64,000 nt of DNA. It comes from Adineta ricciae (Eukaryota; Rotifera; Eurotatoria; Adinetida; Adinetidae). The notes beneath the pieces are model-generated. The model had not been told where the DNA came from, ran no database searches, and saw only the letters and a program-made list of their open reading frames with translations. How positions within the stretch are numbered: position 1 is the first letter of the stretch; each line of letters opens with the position of its first letter. A program made the position numbers and the translations under genes. This document shows, in pieces, positions 36,044 to 48,830 of the stretch. The stretch covers positions 131,624 through 195,623 of the forward strand of contig CAJNOJ010000014.1 in NCBI GenBank assembly GCA_905250025.1, in the 5' to 3' direction.

Positions 36044-38253
36044 ATGGACAATCGGAACCGAAGCCGAGATGTTTCATCCGAAGATCAACATCGCTCATCA
36101 CAGAAGCAAGCATCAGCTCAAAACAAACGTCAACAATTATCCTCCGTATTTCATAAAACAGCAGATGTTGATGATCCACCGTTTAGTCGATTGTTTTTAC
36201 TTATACCAAAAGCGATGTCCGAAGATGAATTAAGGAATGCTTTTCAAATTCACGGAACCATCCAAGACATCCACATGGTACGAGATCGGCGAAGTCAAGA
36301 AAGCAAAGGTTTCTCTTGTGCTTGAATATAACTCGTAAATAACTTGTTTACTTTCCAAGGTATTGCATATATCAAATACGAAAAGGCTTCTGCAGCAGCT
36401 CGTGCTATGGAAGAAATGAATGGAACAGTTATTGCACCTCATGTTCGCCCATTAAAAGTACAATATTCTCTTCCTTTTGTTTTCAATGGACTTATTGTCT
36501 TTTCCTCGTAGGCTATCATATCCAGTTCGCGTCGTGAAGGCAGTGTACGTGATCCTGATGAACACGAGAAAATGCTACGTTTGTTTGTTGTCATATCAAA
36601 ACATATGACTAAAGATGATCTACGAAAAGTTTTTCAGGTAAATACTGATGACACGAGACAGTTCGAAGGCGATTCATTGATTTCGTTTGCAGAAATACGG
36701 TTCAATCATTAATATCAAAGTCATTGTTGATAAATTAACTGGCGAAAATAAAGGTTTTGCGTATATATCATTTTCAAAAGCGTCGGAAGCAGCTTATGCA
36801 TTGGAGGAATGTGATCCAAGTATGCATAACAAAATTCAAGTAGTTTTTCACTTTTCTACTGATGAAAAAACTTTCTTTCAGGCTATAAACCGAAATTTGC
36901 TGAACCGTTTTCATCGAAACGTCATCGTGATAATGAAGATTCAGTACCATCGTCAGCGTCAATATATGGTGCTGTTTCGCCTCCTTACCGTCAGAAACTA
37001 TCATCAAGTAAGCCGCATTTATCGCCATCATCAAACTCGAATGATCATCGACCATCACCTCCACCTCTTCTTCCATTACCATCACGACCATCGTCATCGA
37101 ATGTCGAATCAAGTTCGTCTTCTTCCCATTCAACATTCTGTTCTTATTTTTTCTTCCCTTCAAATCTAGATCAGTCTTCTTCGACGCTCTCGCCAGTCAG
37201 TAACAGTTACCATCTATTAGATATAAACAGTGAACGTCGTTTAATCGTTCGATGTGGAATGACTATTACTAATTATCACATCTCGAAACTATTTGATCTC
37301 GTGCCAAACATGGAAGAATGCTCTCCGCTAAGCTTAAATACGTTCAATGAACGTAAGTAATATTCATCTGACAACACTTTTTCTTATAATTGACGAGAGC
37401 AATAATAATTTCTCATATTTTTAACCCCTTCGGGATTAAAACGGATTATAATATGGTAAAAGATTAATATTAAAGAGAAAGTTTTGTGTTGTTTTGTTTG
37501 CGTCATACGAAGATTTCTGTTTTTTTTATTAGATTATTTCATTGTACGCTACAAGTCTTGTCAATTTGCCACGTATGCACGTGAAAAGCTGCATGCATTT
37601 CAATTTCCTGATGGAGAAATTTTATCCGTACAGTACTATGATGAAAAGTAACGAACGAAAGATTGTTCAAGAAAAGTTTCACCTTCATTTCCATTGATTA
37701 GAATCGTTAATGATCTTATCAATCAATCTCAAAATGGCAAATACGGTGACACATCAGGCATCGGACAATTAATTCATCAAGTATGAACGCAAATTGCTTT
37801 CTATTTATCTTTAACTTTAATATTCTTTTTTAGATGAGCAACTTGCAAGGAAGTCAAGAAGAATATGTGGATTATTGTAATATTCCATTACCACCAAAAC
37901 AAAAATATGCTTCATTTGACGCACCAGTATGTTACTTATCGAGAAAATCTTCATGTTTGCCAGCAACTAATGCATTTCAGGTAGCAAAAACTTTACAAAT
38001 CATGCCTCAACGCCCCGTATCGGAAGACTACATTCGGGATATATTCAATCGTTTTGGAAATCTAATCGATGTTCGTATGGCCAATCCCCAATTGTGCTAT
38101 GTTATGTTCAGTGATGAACGTAGTGCTGATACTGCTATGGAAACAATGAACGGGCAAGAAATCGCATTAGTTCGCATACGGATTATCGAAAGTGATAAGT
38201 CTGTTGATTCCACCACAGCTTCTGTTGTACATCGCAAACGGCAAAAAGTCTAA
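36044..38253 (+). CDS. RBM45: RNA-binding protein RBM45-like
   Basis: Multi-RRM RNA-binding protein. RRM1: DPPFSRLFLLIPKAMSEDEL and KGIAYIKYEKASAAARAMEEM, matching the RBM45 opening. RRM2: EKMLRLFVVISKHMTKDDLR...KGFAYISFSKASEAAYALEEC. A Ser/Pro-rich linker follows, then a degenerate third RRM (RRLIVRCGMTITNYHISKLFDLVP...) and a C-terminal RRM (RPVSEDYIRDIFNRFGNLIDVRM, CYVMFSDERSADTAMETM), ending in a basic KRQKV, like the nuclear signal of RBM45. The exon order and spacing agree with the family. About eight exons with introns of 45-170 bases. In vertebrates RBM45 is a nuclear protein in splicing and stress responses; here the role is inferred. Confidence 0.88.
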
Positions 38254-38520
38254 GCTGACTCGGAAAACGAAGATTCGAGTTTATTCTATATACATACGCG
38301 TATCTCATGAGTCTAGTCTAAGTTAGACTTGATTTTTATTATTTATGCGTGCACATAGACTGACATATGCATATATATATATTTCATTTGTTTTTCTTTT
38401 CTTATTTATTATTCCTTTAAAACATACATACACATCAATGTTTCGTTTGTGCACTTTTTCTTTTTCATCATTATTGTCGTCTTGTGTATTTAGATTATTT
38501 TGTTTTTCTCGGTTCTCTAG

Positions 38521-41245
38521 ATGGAAGAAGCTTTCCGTATTAATCAGAGAAAAAGTCGAAAAGCAAGAAATGACATTGCCGTAAGTCGTTTTTCACTATG
38601 CCAAATGCAAAATCTTTGTTTGAAAGGTACAAGGAACTAATGATTCGAGTATATTATCGAAAGTCTCGATGGTGAAATTGGGATACTTTAATGATTTATA
38701 TCTTCGAGATTTCGTAGACAAAGATGTTCGACGTTCACCCTCGATCAATCGGTAGGAATTTACAAACGATTGAAGACATGTTTACACTTCTTTGGCTTTT
38801 TTAGAGGATATTATATTAGAATGAAAGCGTTAGATTACGCGTTGAATATGTTCTATTCAACTTATGATCAACGAGAAGTGCAGGTAAATTTTCGAACAAC
38901 AGATTGATTCTTATAGGAGAAAAGATGCAAGGCTTTGTAATGTTCACTTTCTCGAAATAACTGAGCGAAGATGAGGTGATTCTAATTATTTGTTGACACT
39001 TAAATATTTCGATGTAGATTGTTAATTTAGGTGCTGGATTTGATGCAACTTGGTTCCGATTAGAAGAAGAGCGAAAACAGCGAACGCATTTTATTGACGT
39101 AAGTTGAACGAGAAGATCTCTAATGATGTGAATCTGTTTTGATTTAGATCGATTTTCCTGAAGTAATGAAAAGGAAATTAGCATTGATAGAAGTTCGATC
39201 TCGATTAAGTGAACAATTTGAACCAGTGCATACATTTAGTTCACTAGATAACTTCGGTAAACAACATCACATCGAGAGTATTCAGTTTTGAACGAAAAAA
39301 AAATTGTTTTTTTCTGTAGCGGTCACTAACGAAAAATATTCATTGATTGGTGTTGATATGCGTGATTCATTGACTCTCAATACACTTTTACAAACAGTGA
39401 AAGTTGATGAAACTAAGCCGACTTTGTTAATCAGTGAAGTCGTGTTAACATACATGGGTCGATCTAGTTGTAATCGTGTTATTCAATGGATCCTCGATTT
39501 TTTTCAAGAATGTATTCTATGTACTTACGAACAAGTAGGATGTTTTCAATGAAAGTTTGATTTCAAATCATGATTTCGAATTTAGGTTCTGCCAGATGAT
39601 GGTTTCGGTCAAGTTATGGTTGCACATTTCGCCAAATTAGGTTCACCTTTGAAATGTATACATCAATATCCCACTAGTGAATCTCAAGTCCAACGTTATA
39701 CACATCTCGTATGTTGAATATTGTTGATTGTTGTTTGATGAAAGCATTGTTCTTCGAAGGGCTTTGATCTATCATTGTGTGTGAATATGCACAATTTCTA
39801 TCGGAATGGTCTCTCATCCGAAGAACATAATCGAATAGATTTATTAGAACCATTCGATGAAATTGAAGAATGGCAATCGAAATGCGCCCATTATATTCTT
39901 CTTTTCGGTTTGAAAACACCAATAAATGTAGCACAGCAATGGTTTGAACAAATGACGAAAGATTTCGTCTCAATTATTCATTTGAGAAAAGGAGCTCTAC
40001 AATCAAATTGTATGGATGATCAATTGAAAGTGAATCTACAATTTGAACTTTATCCAACTTCGATGACGTATGCTCAACGTTTTGGTCATCAATCGATACT
40101 GATCAATGGAAAATACATTTGGACAGTTGGAGGTTTCGGAACCGTTGATGGCAGACATCGACGATTGAAAACAATCGAAGTATTAAACATCGAAAATGGC
40201 GATATACAAAGATTAGATAATCATCTGCTCGGTAAGATCATGGATGAGAATTTGTGCAGATAATTATTGTGAAATGTAGGAGAATGTGTCTTTCATACGT
40301 GTCATGTGTCGGGAGATTTCATCTTAGCATTCTTTGGTCGAAAAAGTCCAGGTATACTCAATCCATGTTCGTCTATTAACATTAACAGTAAGATTGATCG
40401 AAAATATTTTGCTTTCCAACTGATACTGAATTGCATTATTTTAGCACTCGAAATTTCGAATTTCAACGAAGATGACAAATTTCTTCGGCGTTGGCGACAT
40501 TGTTCTTGTTACATTCAAGAAACTGATAAAATTGTTATATTCGGTGGCAAAAACAGTATGTCACAATCAAACAACGATACAATCTGTTTACGAACAAATG
40601 GCCAATTAATTCCTTCGCAGTTTTCGCAGCTGATACCTACGAATCGGAATTCTGCTCGTTTGAGCGCTTATAAACACTTTGCAATATTAACTGGTGGATT
40701 ATTGGAAAATGAAGAGCCAACTAATGAGATCTGGTTCTTAGATACCAGTAAAGATCATATGACTTGGACGTTATTTCCAACCAATGGACATATCATTCCG
40801 AGGTAGGATTGAATCTTCATGGTCCCTAAATCATTGCCTTCGTTTAGATATTCACACACTGCAGACATTATCGATGATACACTTTGGTTATTAGGTGGAA
40901 TTAATGCAAATGAACGACGACCACCGGGTTTATGCAAGATCAATTTAATCACTGGCGAAGCTGTTGAATATCTCATACCGGTAGTATAATACCCATTTTG
41001 AATAGAATCAAAATGAAATTGTCGTTATTGTAGTCCACATGTGCGGAGCAACCAATAATTCTTTACAATCACCAAACAGTATTATTGAATAAAACAACGT
41101 TTCTGATATTAGGCGGCGGCGGAAATTGTTTTTCTTTCGGTATGATTGAATGATTATTGGATTGCGAGTTGTTTTTTCTATTTATATTTTAGGTGCTTTG
41201 ATTAATCAACCGATGACATTAAAATTCGATCATTTAGTGAACTGA
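38521..41245 (+). CDS. LCMT2: Leucine carboxyl methyltransferase 2 / tRNA wybutosine-synthesising protein 4
   Basis: Enzyme of wybutosine (yW) formation at G37 of tRNA-Phe; TYW4 adds the methyl and methoxycarbonyl groups with S-adenosylmethionine. The N-terminal half is the methyltransferase: VQGTNDSS, RGYYIRMKALDYA, the SAM motif VNLGAGFDATWFRL, IDFPEVMKRK, ISEVVLTYM. The C-terminal half is a kelch beta-propeller (RFGHQSILINGKYIWTVGGFG, IVIFGGKNS, HFAILTGGLL, TLWLLGGIN, FLILGGGGNCFSFG). This fused layout is specific to LCMT2/TYW4. The ATG at 38521 directly follows a TTCTCTAG acceptor-like site. About ten exons; stop at 41243-41245. Confidence 0.92.
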
Positions 41246-41797
41246 AATTTGTTCGTTTTCTGATCAATTTCTTTAGTGTTCTTATTATAAATCAAGAAGA
41301 TTGAAAGCACTGATAAAAATATTTGTTTTGTTTATTTTTTTTCTTTTCGATGAACTTTTTCAAAGGATAGATGATGCCAACGGTAAAGTCTCGAACTCTT
41401 CGATACATTTAATCGTATAACAGTATGACAGGTTATTAATTTTTGAGTCTTCTCCAGATATCATCATTATTAGAGTCTGGTATCAAAGTAGAACACGTTA
41501 TTACACACTTTCAGTTCTTTTCTCGATATTGTAAGACATTGAACGAATGTTTTGCGCAAACTAGATTGTTATTAATTGATTTTCTGCTCCTTTCGACATG
41601 ACAGAGAAAAGTCGCATTACTGTTTCACCTACAAGTTTGGGTAGATGAGATCAGGTGGTATCGTCTACATAACAACGTCATAGTAAATCTAAGATTACCA
41701 TAGATTTATAAATTTGTTTTATTTGAAAGAAAAGAAAGCAATCTTGTATTTTTCATCTCATTCTGTAAATTCGTTCTCGATATTTTAGATTAAAAAC
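41246..41797. other. Intergenic before the first nuclear receptor
   Basis: About 550 AT-rich bases. A GATATTTTAG acceptor-like site precedes the receptor ATG by about 10 bases. Nothing else recognised. Confidence 0.4.
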
Positions 41798-42970
41798 ATG
41801 GTGTTAACGAAACGTACGTGTAATTTACCGCTGATCTGTCAAATATGTGGTGATGTAGCACGTGGGATTAACTTTGAGGTAATGACGTGTATGTCATGCA
41901 AAGCTTTCTTCCGCCGTCATGCATTACAACCAGCGGTAAGATTTTGGAAAGCGAAGTGTCTGGAAATTGACTTTTTCGATTCTAGAATCATTTGCAATGC
42001 CAGTTACACAATAATTGCGAAATAACACGACTCACACGTGGTGGCTGTTCGGCTTGTCGTTTACGGAAATGTCTTTCGTCAGGAATGAATCCGAGTTTAA
42101 TACGTTACATACCAGGAAAACATCGTCCAGTTAAAAAAAAGAAAATGCACCTATTACCATCGGTTTGTTTTCAATGTAGATGTTTTCATCGTTTGATTAC
42201 AAATCTCTTTCTAGCTCAAACCATTGAATCTTTTACAGAATGACAGTTCAACGTTGACGACTTTGGAATGGAATCTCTTATCGAATATCCTTCACGCCTA
42301 TGATCAAAACAATGTTATTGAACATTCAACATGTATGCTGAAAAAACAAGCACTTCTTCCACCCAAACTACGCGCAAAACCGAGTGTTACTCTCGAAATT
42401 GTCGCCTACTTTTATTCTACATTTCAAACTTTTATCGACCGTGTACCTTTTTATCATGAATTATCACTGGCCACACGTCAGATTCTAACCGAACGAAATT
42501 CGAAATTAACAGGAGCTTGTCATTCAATATATGTCGTACGCGAAACGAACGCTGTGGAATATCCCGCATATATGATGGGTTCAGCCGAAGTTTACGGAGC
42601 TGAAAATGCCAAAATACTACAACAATTTATCGCCCGACTCGAACCAAACAGTGTGATTTTCAAACTCCTAATGCTACTGATCGGATTTTCTGAGAGCGCT
42701 TCGATCGTCATACCAGTGAAAAATTGGCACACAGGATCTATACCGAATAGATCGCTTTTACTTCGCATCCAAGATCTCCTCGTAACAATGATTTGGAAAT
42801 ATTTGAATTATCAACACGGCTTTCAAGGAGCGATTAGATGTTTCACATCCTATATAGCCTATATTTTGAATACACTTCGATGGATGGAGCGTGGACCAAA
42901 GGCACAGTATGAAGAAATGGTGGGCACAGTTATTGACAATGTTGATCGATCATTGACATTGAGCGTATAG
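41798..42970 (+). CDS. Nuclear receptor, divergent (copy 1)
   Basis: Ligand-regulated transcription factor family. The first zinc finger CQICGDVARGINFEVMTC.SC is followed by KAFFRRH; after an intron the second finger reads CQLHNNC...CSACRLRKC (C-x5-C-x9-C-x2-C). The spliced exons 41798-41938, ~41988-42160 and 42241-42970 keep frame. The rest is a helical ligand-binding-like domain (FIDRVPFYHELSLATRQILTERN, LLRIQDLLVTMIWKYLNYQHGF). The P-box is CMSCKAFF rather than CEGCKGFF. It shares layout and wording with the genes at 44915 and 61356 and belongs to a lineage-specific group; no known subfamily is claimed. Confidence 0.85.
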
Positions 42971-44914
42971 TCATTCAATAGTTTTTCGTTCATGTGTTGT
43001 GAAGTAATTTTCTCGTTGTATCGCACAGTTCAATTTCGCCAAGATATCCTAGTTTCCATCTTTTGTATTTATCATATATTTATATGGCCACTATTACAGC
43101 TAAATCTTGTTGCCTAAATTATTTTCATCAATCAATACAAGCTGATGATAGTCGGTTAACTATCGTGAACAGTTTTATTGTATCTAAAGAAATTAATAAA
43201 CTTCTAAATACATTTGTGTATAAATGCCATGCTATACAATCCATCAATGGAACAGAAAATATATTTGGAGAATGACACATCGAGCTGTATGTCAATCTCG
43301 GAAAAATCTCTCTAGACATTTTCATAATAAGTTTAGCAGTTAAATGAACGTAATAAAAGTTAATTTTTTAATTCCTATGTTCCACCCAAATGAACCTAAT
43401 TTTGCTTTATTATATATATATAAGTATGCTGCAATTGAAGTGCTGTATGCTCTGACTGAACATGACTTTATCCGTTTAGTTTTGCTTCGGGTACAGAATA
43501 AATGAAGTTTACATATTAAACTCTACTTGTTCCATTCACCCAAGGTAAACAGGAACTTTTACATTATATATGATAGAAGATCTCGTGAAAGCTCGTGAGA
43601 GTATTGAGTAATTCTGTGGTTATATGAGATCATTTTATAGAAAAGATCAAGTTTGCTTCGCTTAAATGTGATTATTTCTTAGATTAATTCTGTTCTGTGT
43701 TATCATATAACGAATTCATTCATTAACATCAGATCTTGCGGAATCAATTTTTCAGATGGAACATATTTGCGATTTCCATGCACTTTTCATTAGTAGACTA
43801 CTTTCTATTTATAATATTTACGTACTGCATCTCTTCTACGGAGAAAAAAAAACACCATTTAACTTTGTTGGATGGCAAAATAAGGCCTATGGCTTAGCTT
43901 TTTTGTGAATTAAAAAAAAAGCATTTGACATTTATCTCTTTTCACCTGTCGTTTAATATATTTATTGAAGTATTTGATTCCAGTTTTTACCTCTAGAATA
44001 TTGCAAACGTCTATCATACAACACGTGTGTTTTATTCTCATCGTAAGAAAAGATGAATAGTAAGTATATCTTCCCATTTTCTATCATTGTTTTCTACTTG
44101 GGAATAAATGCTGGTAGTTCAAACATTCTCTTTTCAAAAACACGTCAGACACACTTCCCATTCTGCGCGCAAAGAAAGCAGGTAATATCTAAATCATGTT
44201 TTTCTATTTTGTCGCTCTGCACGTTCGGTTGAGCCTGTAACACACATCTGACTTTTCATTTGATTTATCCTCTTTGTAGTTTTATTCTTTAAATAATATC
44301 CATCGTTGATCATCGTACAAGAGTAGACTGTGTTCTCATTCATCACTAACACTTCGTTTTTGGATACATGTTTTTTCTTGAACCCGCGACCTGAACTATT
44401 TTTAAGTCATACTAAATTTATTACTAACTCTGATGACAATTTGAAATATTCCAATCATTCCTGCATAGCTGCTGTGCTTGACAGAATGAACTATAAAATT
44501 CCCATTCGACACCTTACATGTTGTGCTAAAAATATTTTCCTTCGTCTAACAATCTAAACCGTCGTTTTCAGCAATGTTGTTGTGTTAATTGTTAGAAACA
44601 AGAGAAGACCTCTTTTTCTCTCCGTATGCTTCACGAGAAGAGCATACCAGTGAAAAGTGTATTCAGTATAGGAAAAAAAGTCTTAAGTGCAAACGTGTGC
44701 GTTGTATGATATAAACATGTACTAGGTGTGCTTAATTCTACTCGATTACTTTTTATTGATCGTAATATAAATAAGATAGATCGGTACGAGGCAAACAAGC
44801 GAGTAGGTTTGGGATGAAAATAGAATCTGACAACATTATTGAGTAATCCGCTTTTTTTTCAGATAATTAACGTGAATTTGAAATAATTATCCAGAATTTC
44901 ACAAAGTCGTCCTC
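42971..44914. other. Intergenic between nuclear receptors 1 and 2
   Basis: About 1.9 kb, strongly AT-rich, with TATATATATATA near 43412. Open frames at 43063-43275 and 44330-44557 show no family similarity and lie in AT-rich sequence. No gene supported; an untranslated leader exon of receptor 2 could lie here. Confidence 0.4.
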
Positions 44915-46069
44915 ATGATGAAGAAAAGAACTTGGAAAAGTAAAGAAACGTCTCCGTGTCCGTTAATTTGTCAGATATGTGGTGATACGGCTCGTGGAAT
45001 AAACTTTGCAGCGCTCACATGTATGTCATGTAAAATGTTCTTTCGACGACATGTGGAATCACGAAAAGTAAGAGAAATTCGAGTAGAAAAATGATAGTTG
45101 AGCTTCGTTTAGCCACAAGTGCCATGCTACTTTAATGATCGATGTATAATGACACCGAAAACGAGAAAATATTGTTCAGCCTGTCGATTGAGATGCTGCT
45201 TTCGAGTTGGAATGGATCCGAAATTGATTCGTCATTCGCCACCAACAAGTACATCGAAAGTAAAAACATCTTAATCGTTTTGTTTTACAAGATTTCACAT
45301 AATCTCTCTTCAGCTACCTACAAACAGTCTTCTCGACGATGATCGTTCACTTTTAACACTGGACGAATGGAATCTTCTTTCGAATATTGTCAACACATAC
45401 GATGCGCATAATTTCTTTGTGAAGTCCAAACTATTTTTTCAAAATCAATCTTCACTGCCATTGAAATTTCGCTGCAAAGAATCAAATATCTTGTGCCACG
45501 TCGGAACGCTTTTCGCACAATCGTTTACATTCATCGAACGTTGTCCGTTATTTCACGATCTATCGGCTAATATTCGTCACATGCTCATGAAACGTAATTT
45601 AAGTATTGTTGGCAGTCAAAACGGTTTGTTCATTTGTAGAGAACTGAATTTATCCGAAAACGAATTGTATTTGAAATGCGTCGAACAGATCTATGGAACT
45701 GCTTACTCGAAACAAGTCGTTCAGCTCAGTCGACGATTTGATGAAAACGCAACATTGATGAAAATCATTTTTTTGGTCACGATCTTTTCGAGTAACTGTT
45801 CCGTTGTCGTCGAAGATTCATTGGAATATTTTCCTTCCCGAGCAATGTTGCAGATAGAAAACCGAATCGTCACTATGCTGTGGAAGTATTTGATCTATCA
45901 ATATAGATTTGAAGAGGCCGTCATTAGATATGCTTCATTGGTGAAAAGTATCCTCGATATGATTCAACGAATGGGTATGGGAACAAGTACACAACGACAT
46001 TGGCAAATGGTCGATAAAATAATTGGACAGAAATCATGTTTAATCACTTCGGAAGATGAATTCAAATAA
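44915..46069 (+). CDS. Nuclear receptor, divergent (copy 2)
   Basis: Same design as the receptor 2 kb upstream. First finger CQICGDTARGINFAALTCMSCKMFFRRH ends in exon 1; second finger CYFNDRC...CSACRLRCC in exon 2; introns of about 45 and 55 bases at the same places as in copy 1. The ligand-binding-like part shows the shared words ERCPLFHDLSANIRHMLMKRN and NRIVTMLWKYLIYQYRFEEAV. The start ATG at 44915 is chosen because it opens the exon carrying the finger. The final part ends SEDEFK. Identity between copies is moderate, so the duplication is not recent. Confidence 0.83.
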
Positions 46070-46811
46070 AGATTGCTATGCTGAGAAAGAATATTTTTCT
46101 TATCACGTAACGAAACCAGTTCGGTTTGAAGATAACGATCCCATCTGAACTTCGTTTTTCTTCGTATATAGATTCGGCCCTTGTCCAAACATCGATTGTT
46201 ACTGAGTTGAAAATGAAAGTCAACTTGTTAATGCATGTAGAATGAATCTATTGTTCAACAATAAATAACTGTTAGGTTTCTTTTCGTTTGACCAATAGAA
46301 ATCGATATGTATACACTTGACTCGAGAATAAAAGATCAATATCTGTCGCAGTTCGAGCACTCATTCGCATGATTGATTATTAAAGATCGAATATGTGTGT
46401 CATACTGGACATGATCGAAAGATCTGCATGTCAACTCATTCGAGTTCTGCTCTGCACACAGAGTTGAATATTTCGCTTTGCATAAGACATCCAATCACCG
46501 TTCGAGATATGTTCTCTTTCTCTTTCTCTCTTCATAAGTTATTCGTTCGTTTTCATTCAGAAGAATGCCGGATAATGTTCAATCTTTTATCTTCTTTTTT
46601 TTTCGTTCAACTCGTTTCAGACATCGTACGCACAACAAAACAATCGAAGCTATAATTAGATGTGTACAAGAAAAAAGAAGAAGAACTCAATTGTGAAACA
46701 CTGTTCCTTGGATATCGAATAGAATAGAAACACACAATTCAATTAAAAAGAACCAACAACAACAACAAGAAAATGCTTTTTTCCCATATCTGACACCATT
46801 CATTAGTATAT
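46070..46811. other. Intergenic, convergent
   Basis: About 740 bases between receptor 2 (+) and the Polycomb gene (-), thus two 3' untranslated regions. Repeats of CTTTCTCTT near 46510 and AACAACAACAAC near 46755. No gene. Confidence 0.45.
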
Positions 46812-48830
46812 TCATTTCAAGCTTAAGTCAAGTGGAGCTGCACTAGTCGAATCTGGCGATGGTAACCGATCTGTCAATGACGGTATGATCGTCGAAAGTT
46901 TTTTCGGTAACAGCGTTCGTCGTATAGGAGAAGATGACCGATACATCGGTGTTGGTTTAATGATCGACGAAGAATTCTCTGACGCCGTACTTTCCGGTAT
47001 ATAAGGTGGAACTTTACAAATCGTTTTTTGCACTCGTTTGGTTTCAGTAGAATCTGTTCCATTTCCTTCTATATTACCGATCACCATTTCTGATGGTCGC
47101 AATGTTGTCACCGATTGTTCGAGAAAGTCGCTCGAAGGGCAAAGAAGGGAGCTATCAGAATCGTGATCGCTGTAATCATAATGATCCATTGATAAACGGT
47201 CGAGTACTGAAGGTGGAGCTTTGACCATTGTTGGAATGAAACGCGTCCGTCTTCTCGGTTTCGTCGGAGGCTTTATCGGCGATGTACGTTTTGGTTGCGA
47301 AATATGATTGACAGAGAAAAACGTAGATGAAGCTGGTGTTGTTTTCTTCTTTGCTGGTGATACGGGCGACTGAGTTGTCGGTTGTTGTTTACGTTTAGCA
47401 GTTTTTGCAATAGTTTCACATGAATTGACTAGATCAGGTAATTCAACGGGTTCATCAACTTTTTTTGATTGAGGAATATACCAATCATTGGTTGATGTTT
47501 GAGATCGACGAATTTTGACTTTGATCTTTGGATCAATTGAACTAGAACCTGATGATGACGATGCAGATGATGATGGAATGACCGGAGTTGGTTTTTGAGG
47601 AACTTCAATTTTTAATGGTGTTTGTTCAGTAATTTGAATTGTTGTTAGTGAAGTTGGATTTTTTAATTTATGGATACGATTTAAAATTGCTCGATAACCG
47701 TAAGGACTAACAACAAATTGAATATCAAGTGTTTGATTCTGCAAAGAGAAAACAATTCAATTATATTTCTCATGTATATCAAAGAAAGATTTCGTTCGAG
47801 CGTACCTTATTCATTCGATCAAAACAGAAACAGACGTCAATTAACCTTTCCTGATCTTTGTTCAATAAAAATGTTTGATAAAATACATCGATCTAAACAC
47901 AAAAACTATTGAAATCGATGCATTTTCAACACGGAACGCTTTACCTGAAGATCGGCTGGTAACGAATGCTTGATTCGAATAAATTTTTCTACTAAAGTTA
48001 ACGGCGTACTAGCTTTACATTCCAAATAACATGGAGACAACTAATCAAGAAAACAAATGTGTTAGAATTATCGACGAAAATGAACTCATGCGTTTTTCTT
48101 ACTGTGACAGATGATTTTTTACTATTTGGAAACAGATCCAATGAACTATAGAAGAAATATTCGATATATTAATTGGTTTATTGACACATATTCGGAAACG
48201 AAAATGAACCAATGAAATGAAGAATACTTACATATCCCAATATTGAAGGTGCACATTGATGATTGAGTCAAGTGAAATACGCGTCGATTCTAAAAACGGA
48301 CATCAAGTTATTCCTTGAGGCAAAAGAAGGAAAATATACGATGCATTACCATTAGTAATTGTCGGCGATAGAAGAGACGGTCTGCACGCAATTTCACCTA
48401 GAAAGAAAAACAGGACGGTAACGACAAGACGAAGAAGAAGACAACGAAGAATAACGTACGTTGAAAAATGTATGGAAAGATTTTGTACAAGAGTCGTTGA
48501 AAGATGAGATCAGATCTATAAATGCATCGTATGAGATTAGAAAAATGCATAAGATGAGCACCTACTTAAGTGTTTCCAATGGATTGACAACGGTTATTTG
48601 ACAGGTTGGACATTTATTATTAGTAGTATTTTCGAAATAGTTCGTTATACATAGTTTACAGACTAAGAAAATGAAATCGTCGATGTTTCAAGTAATGTTC
48701 ATTGAAATAGGAACTTACAGCGATGTAGACATTCATTGATAACTGTTGGTGAACGAATAAGACCGTGACATAGAGGACATTTGAACAGTAAATTCACAAG
48801 AGGAGATTCTACAGCAACTTTATCATCCAT
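46812..48830 (-). CDS. Polycomb group RING finger protein (PCGF/Psc-like) with C-terminal CtBP-type motif
   Basis: RING subunit of Polycomb repressive complex 1, partner of RING1. From the start at 48830 exon 1 encodes LFKCPLCHGLIRSPTVINECLHR, exon 2 FCKLCITNYFENTTNNKCPTCQ: a complete C3HC4 RING. The next exon has SDLIFQRLLYKIFPY, the family's D.I..KL.P helix. Small exons then give a RAWUL-like domain (ASTPLTLVEKFIRIKH..LPADLQIDVFYQ..LL.KDQERL...IQFVVSPYGY). The last exon is a long basic, Ser/Pro-rich disordered tail as in Drosophila Psc. The protein ends PLDLSLK, a P-x-D-L-S CtBP-binding motif. Eight or so exons, introns about 55-75 bases. Confidence 0.85.

Noticed and set aside
36774-37163. 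Minus-strand 129-residue frame opposite RBM45.
   Set aside because: Low-complexity Met/Val/Glu run antisense to the Ser/Pro-rich RBM45 linker; no splice or start context.
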